A DNA stretch of 14,961 nucleotides from Pseudomonadota bacterium (GTDB lineage: Bacteria; Pseudomonadota; Alphaproteobacteria; Caulobacterales; Caulobacteraceae), in the NCBI GenBank assembly GCA_023445955.1, contig JAEXJH010000404.1, positions 1-14,961 on the forward strand. Reading direction: 5' to 3'. Made by a program: the position numbers and the translations under genes. The notes under the pieces are model-generated. The model made no database searches. It had not been told where the DNA came from and worked only from the letters and a program-made list of their open reading frames with translations. Of the stretch, positions 14,337-14,961 are shown in pieces. The stretch's first letter is position 1. Each line of letters opens with the position of its first letter.

Positions 14337-14741
14337 TTAGTCTTCCGACGAAGCCGCGGCCGAAGCCTTCGGGTTGCTGTTCGAGCGCTCGGCGATACGC
14401 GCCGACTTACCGCGACGGTCGCGCAGGTAGTACAGCTTGGCGCGACGGACGACGCCGCGACGCTTGACTTCGATGCTTTCGATGCTCGGCGAGAGCAGCG
14501 GGAACAGACGTTCCACGCCTTCGCCGAACGAGATCTTGCGGACCGTGAAGTTCTCGTGGACGCCCGTGCCGGCGCGGGCGATGCAGACGCCTTCATAGGC
14601 CTGAACGCGCTCGCGCTCGCCTTCCTTGATCTTCACGTTGACGCGCAGGGTGTCGCCGGGACGGAATTCCGGGATCGCGCGGACGGCCAGCAGACGGGCC
14701 GATTCTTCTTGCTCGAGCTGAGCGATGATGTTGATCGCCAT
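14337..14741 (-). CDS. rplS: 50S ribosomal protein L19
   Basis: The 134-aa protein sits at the 30S-50S interface of the ribosome. It shows the L19 pattern: [44 protein letters not shown] (about 27-57), [28 protein letters not shown] and [17 protein letters not shown]. Bacterial L19 is about 115 residues; here the core is followed by a low-complexity tail ([15 protein letters not shown]). ATG 14741 is preferred to ATG 14747 because AAGGAG lies 8 nt before the former but only 2 nt before the latter. That ribosome binding site sits in the last codons of trmD, whose stop is 2 nt before this ATG, so the two genes are co-transcribed and probably coupled. Confidence 0.97.
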   Translation of the reverse strand: MAINIIAQLEQEESARLLAVRAIPEFRPGDTLRVNVKIKEGERERVQAYEGVCIARAGTGVHENFTVRKISFGEGVERLFPLLSPSIESIEVKRRGVVRRAKLYYLRDRRGKSARIAERSNSNPKASAAASSED

Positions 14742-14743
14742 GA

Positions 14744-14961
14744 TCATTTCTCCTTGGGCTTACCCGTTTTCGGGCCGCCTTTTGCCTGTTGATTGGCGAG
14801 ATGCGCTTCCCAGAGATCTGGACGCCGCTCGCGGGTCGTTTCTTCACGCATGTGCTTGCGCCATTGGTCGATCCGCTTGTGATCGCCCGACAGCAGCACC
14901 TCGGGGATATCCTGTCCTTCGAACGTCCGCGGTCGCGTGTACTGCGGATGCTCCAGGAGGC
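14744..14961 (-). CDS. trmD: tRNA (guanine37-N1)-methyltransferase, C-terminal part
   Basis: Only the last 71 or so residues are in the window; the gene enters from the right edge. The visible part reads [20 protein letters not shown], then [14 protein letters not shown] and TRERRPDLW, which are highly conserved in the C-terminal domain of TrmD, the SAM-dependent enzyme that makes m1G37 in tRNAs and prevents frameshifting. The end ([11 protein letters not shown]) is a short lysine-rich tail. Its TGA (14744-14746) lies 2 nt upstream of the rplS ATG. The trmD-rplS order is the usual bacterial one, normally preceded by rpsP and rimM, which would lie beyond the window. Confidence 0.96.
   Translation of the reverse strand, partial: LLEHPQYTRPRTFEGQDIPEVLLSGDHKRIDQWRKHMREETTRERRPDLWEAHLANQQAKGGPKTGKPKEK

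Noticed and set aside
1..14961. CRISPR array, integrase, transposase or phage genes
   Set aside because: No regularly spaced direct repeats, no mobile-element proteins and no compositional break were seen; the only repeat pair is the short inverted unit at 8848-8929.

Overview
The window is GC-rich chromosomal DNA from an alphaproteobacterium, most likely Caulobacter or a close relative. The support is the strong G/C bias at third codon positions, the trmD-rplS pair, an NDUFS6-type zinc protein of mitochondrial/alphaproteobacterial complex I, and a methyl-accepting chemotaxis protein with two HAMP domains. It holds mainly core metabolism and regulation. I see no prophage, integrase, transposase, tRNA/rRNA gene or CRISPR array.

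Layout. (1) 1-1928, minus strand: the N-terminal third of an AzgA-type purine permease, an unrecognised 143-aa protein, and a YadG-like ABC-2 ATPase. (2) 2069-3852, plus strand: an NDUFS6-like zinc protein followed 9 nt later by a YciA-like acyl-CoA thioesterase; then, after about 200 nt, an SRPBCC protein overlapping a GNAT acetyltransferase. (3) 3849-7330, minus strand: an acyl-CoA synthetase and a chemoreceptor. (4) 7447-10984, minus strand: the leucine pathway genes leuC, leuD and leuB, with a small ABM-type monooxygenase and a palindromic repeat pair between leuD and leuB. (5) 11282-12466: a GcvA-like LysR regulator divergent from a 42-aa small protein. (6) 12473-14248: an AraC-type regulator divergent from a short-chain dehydrogenase. 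(7) 14275-14961, minus strand: a terminator, rplS, and the 3' end of trmD.

How the parts relate. LeuC/LeuD isomerise 2-isopropylmalate and LeuB oxidises 3-isopropylmalate; leuA is not here. The AraC/SDR and LysR/small-protein pairs have the usual divergent regulator-target layout, each with a dyad in the shared intergenic region. trmD and rplS form the end of the usual ribosomal/tRNA-modification operon.

The most interesting non-coding signal is the 297-nt stretch upstream of leuC. It contains nested complementary arms (about 11057-11229) that can fold into a long closing stem with three hairpins, and one arm has two competing partners, which suggests an RNA-based control element or an independent small RNA. 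Other notable signals are a 13-bp perfect stem abutting the chemoreceptor start codon, a 28-bp inverted repeat inside the leu cluster, and a CCATAAG-C-N3-C-CTTAT dyad found at the LysR promoter and again after the thioesterase gene. No clearly undescribed multi-gene system is evident.
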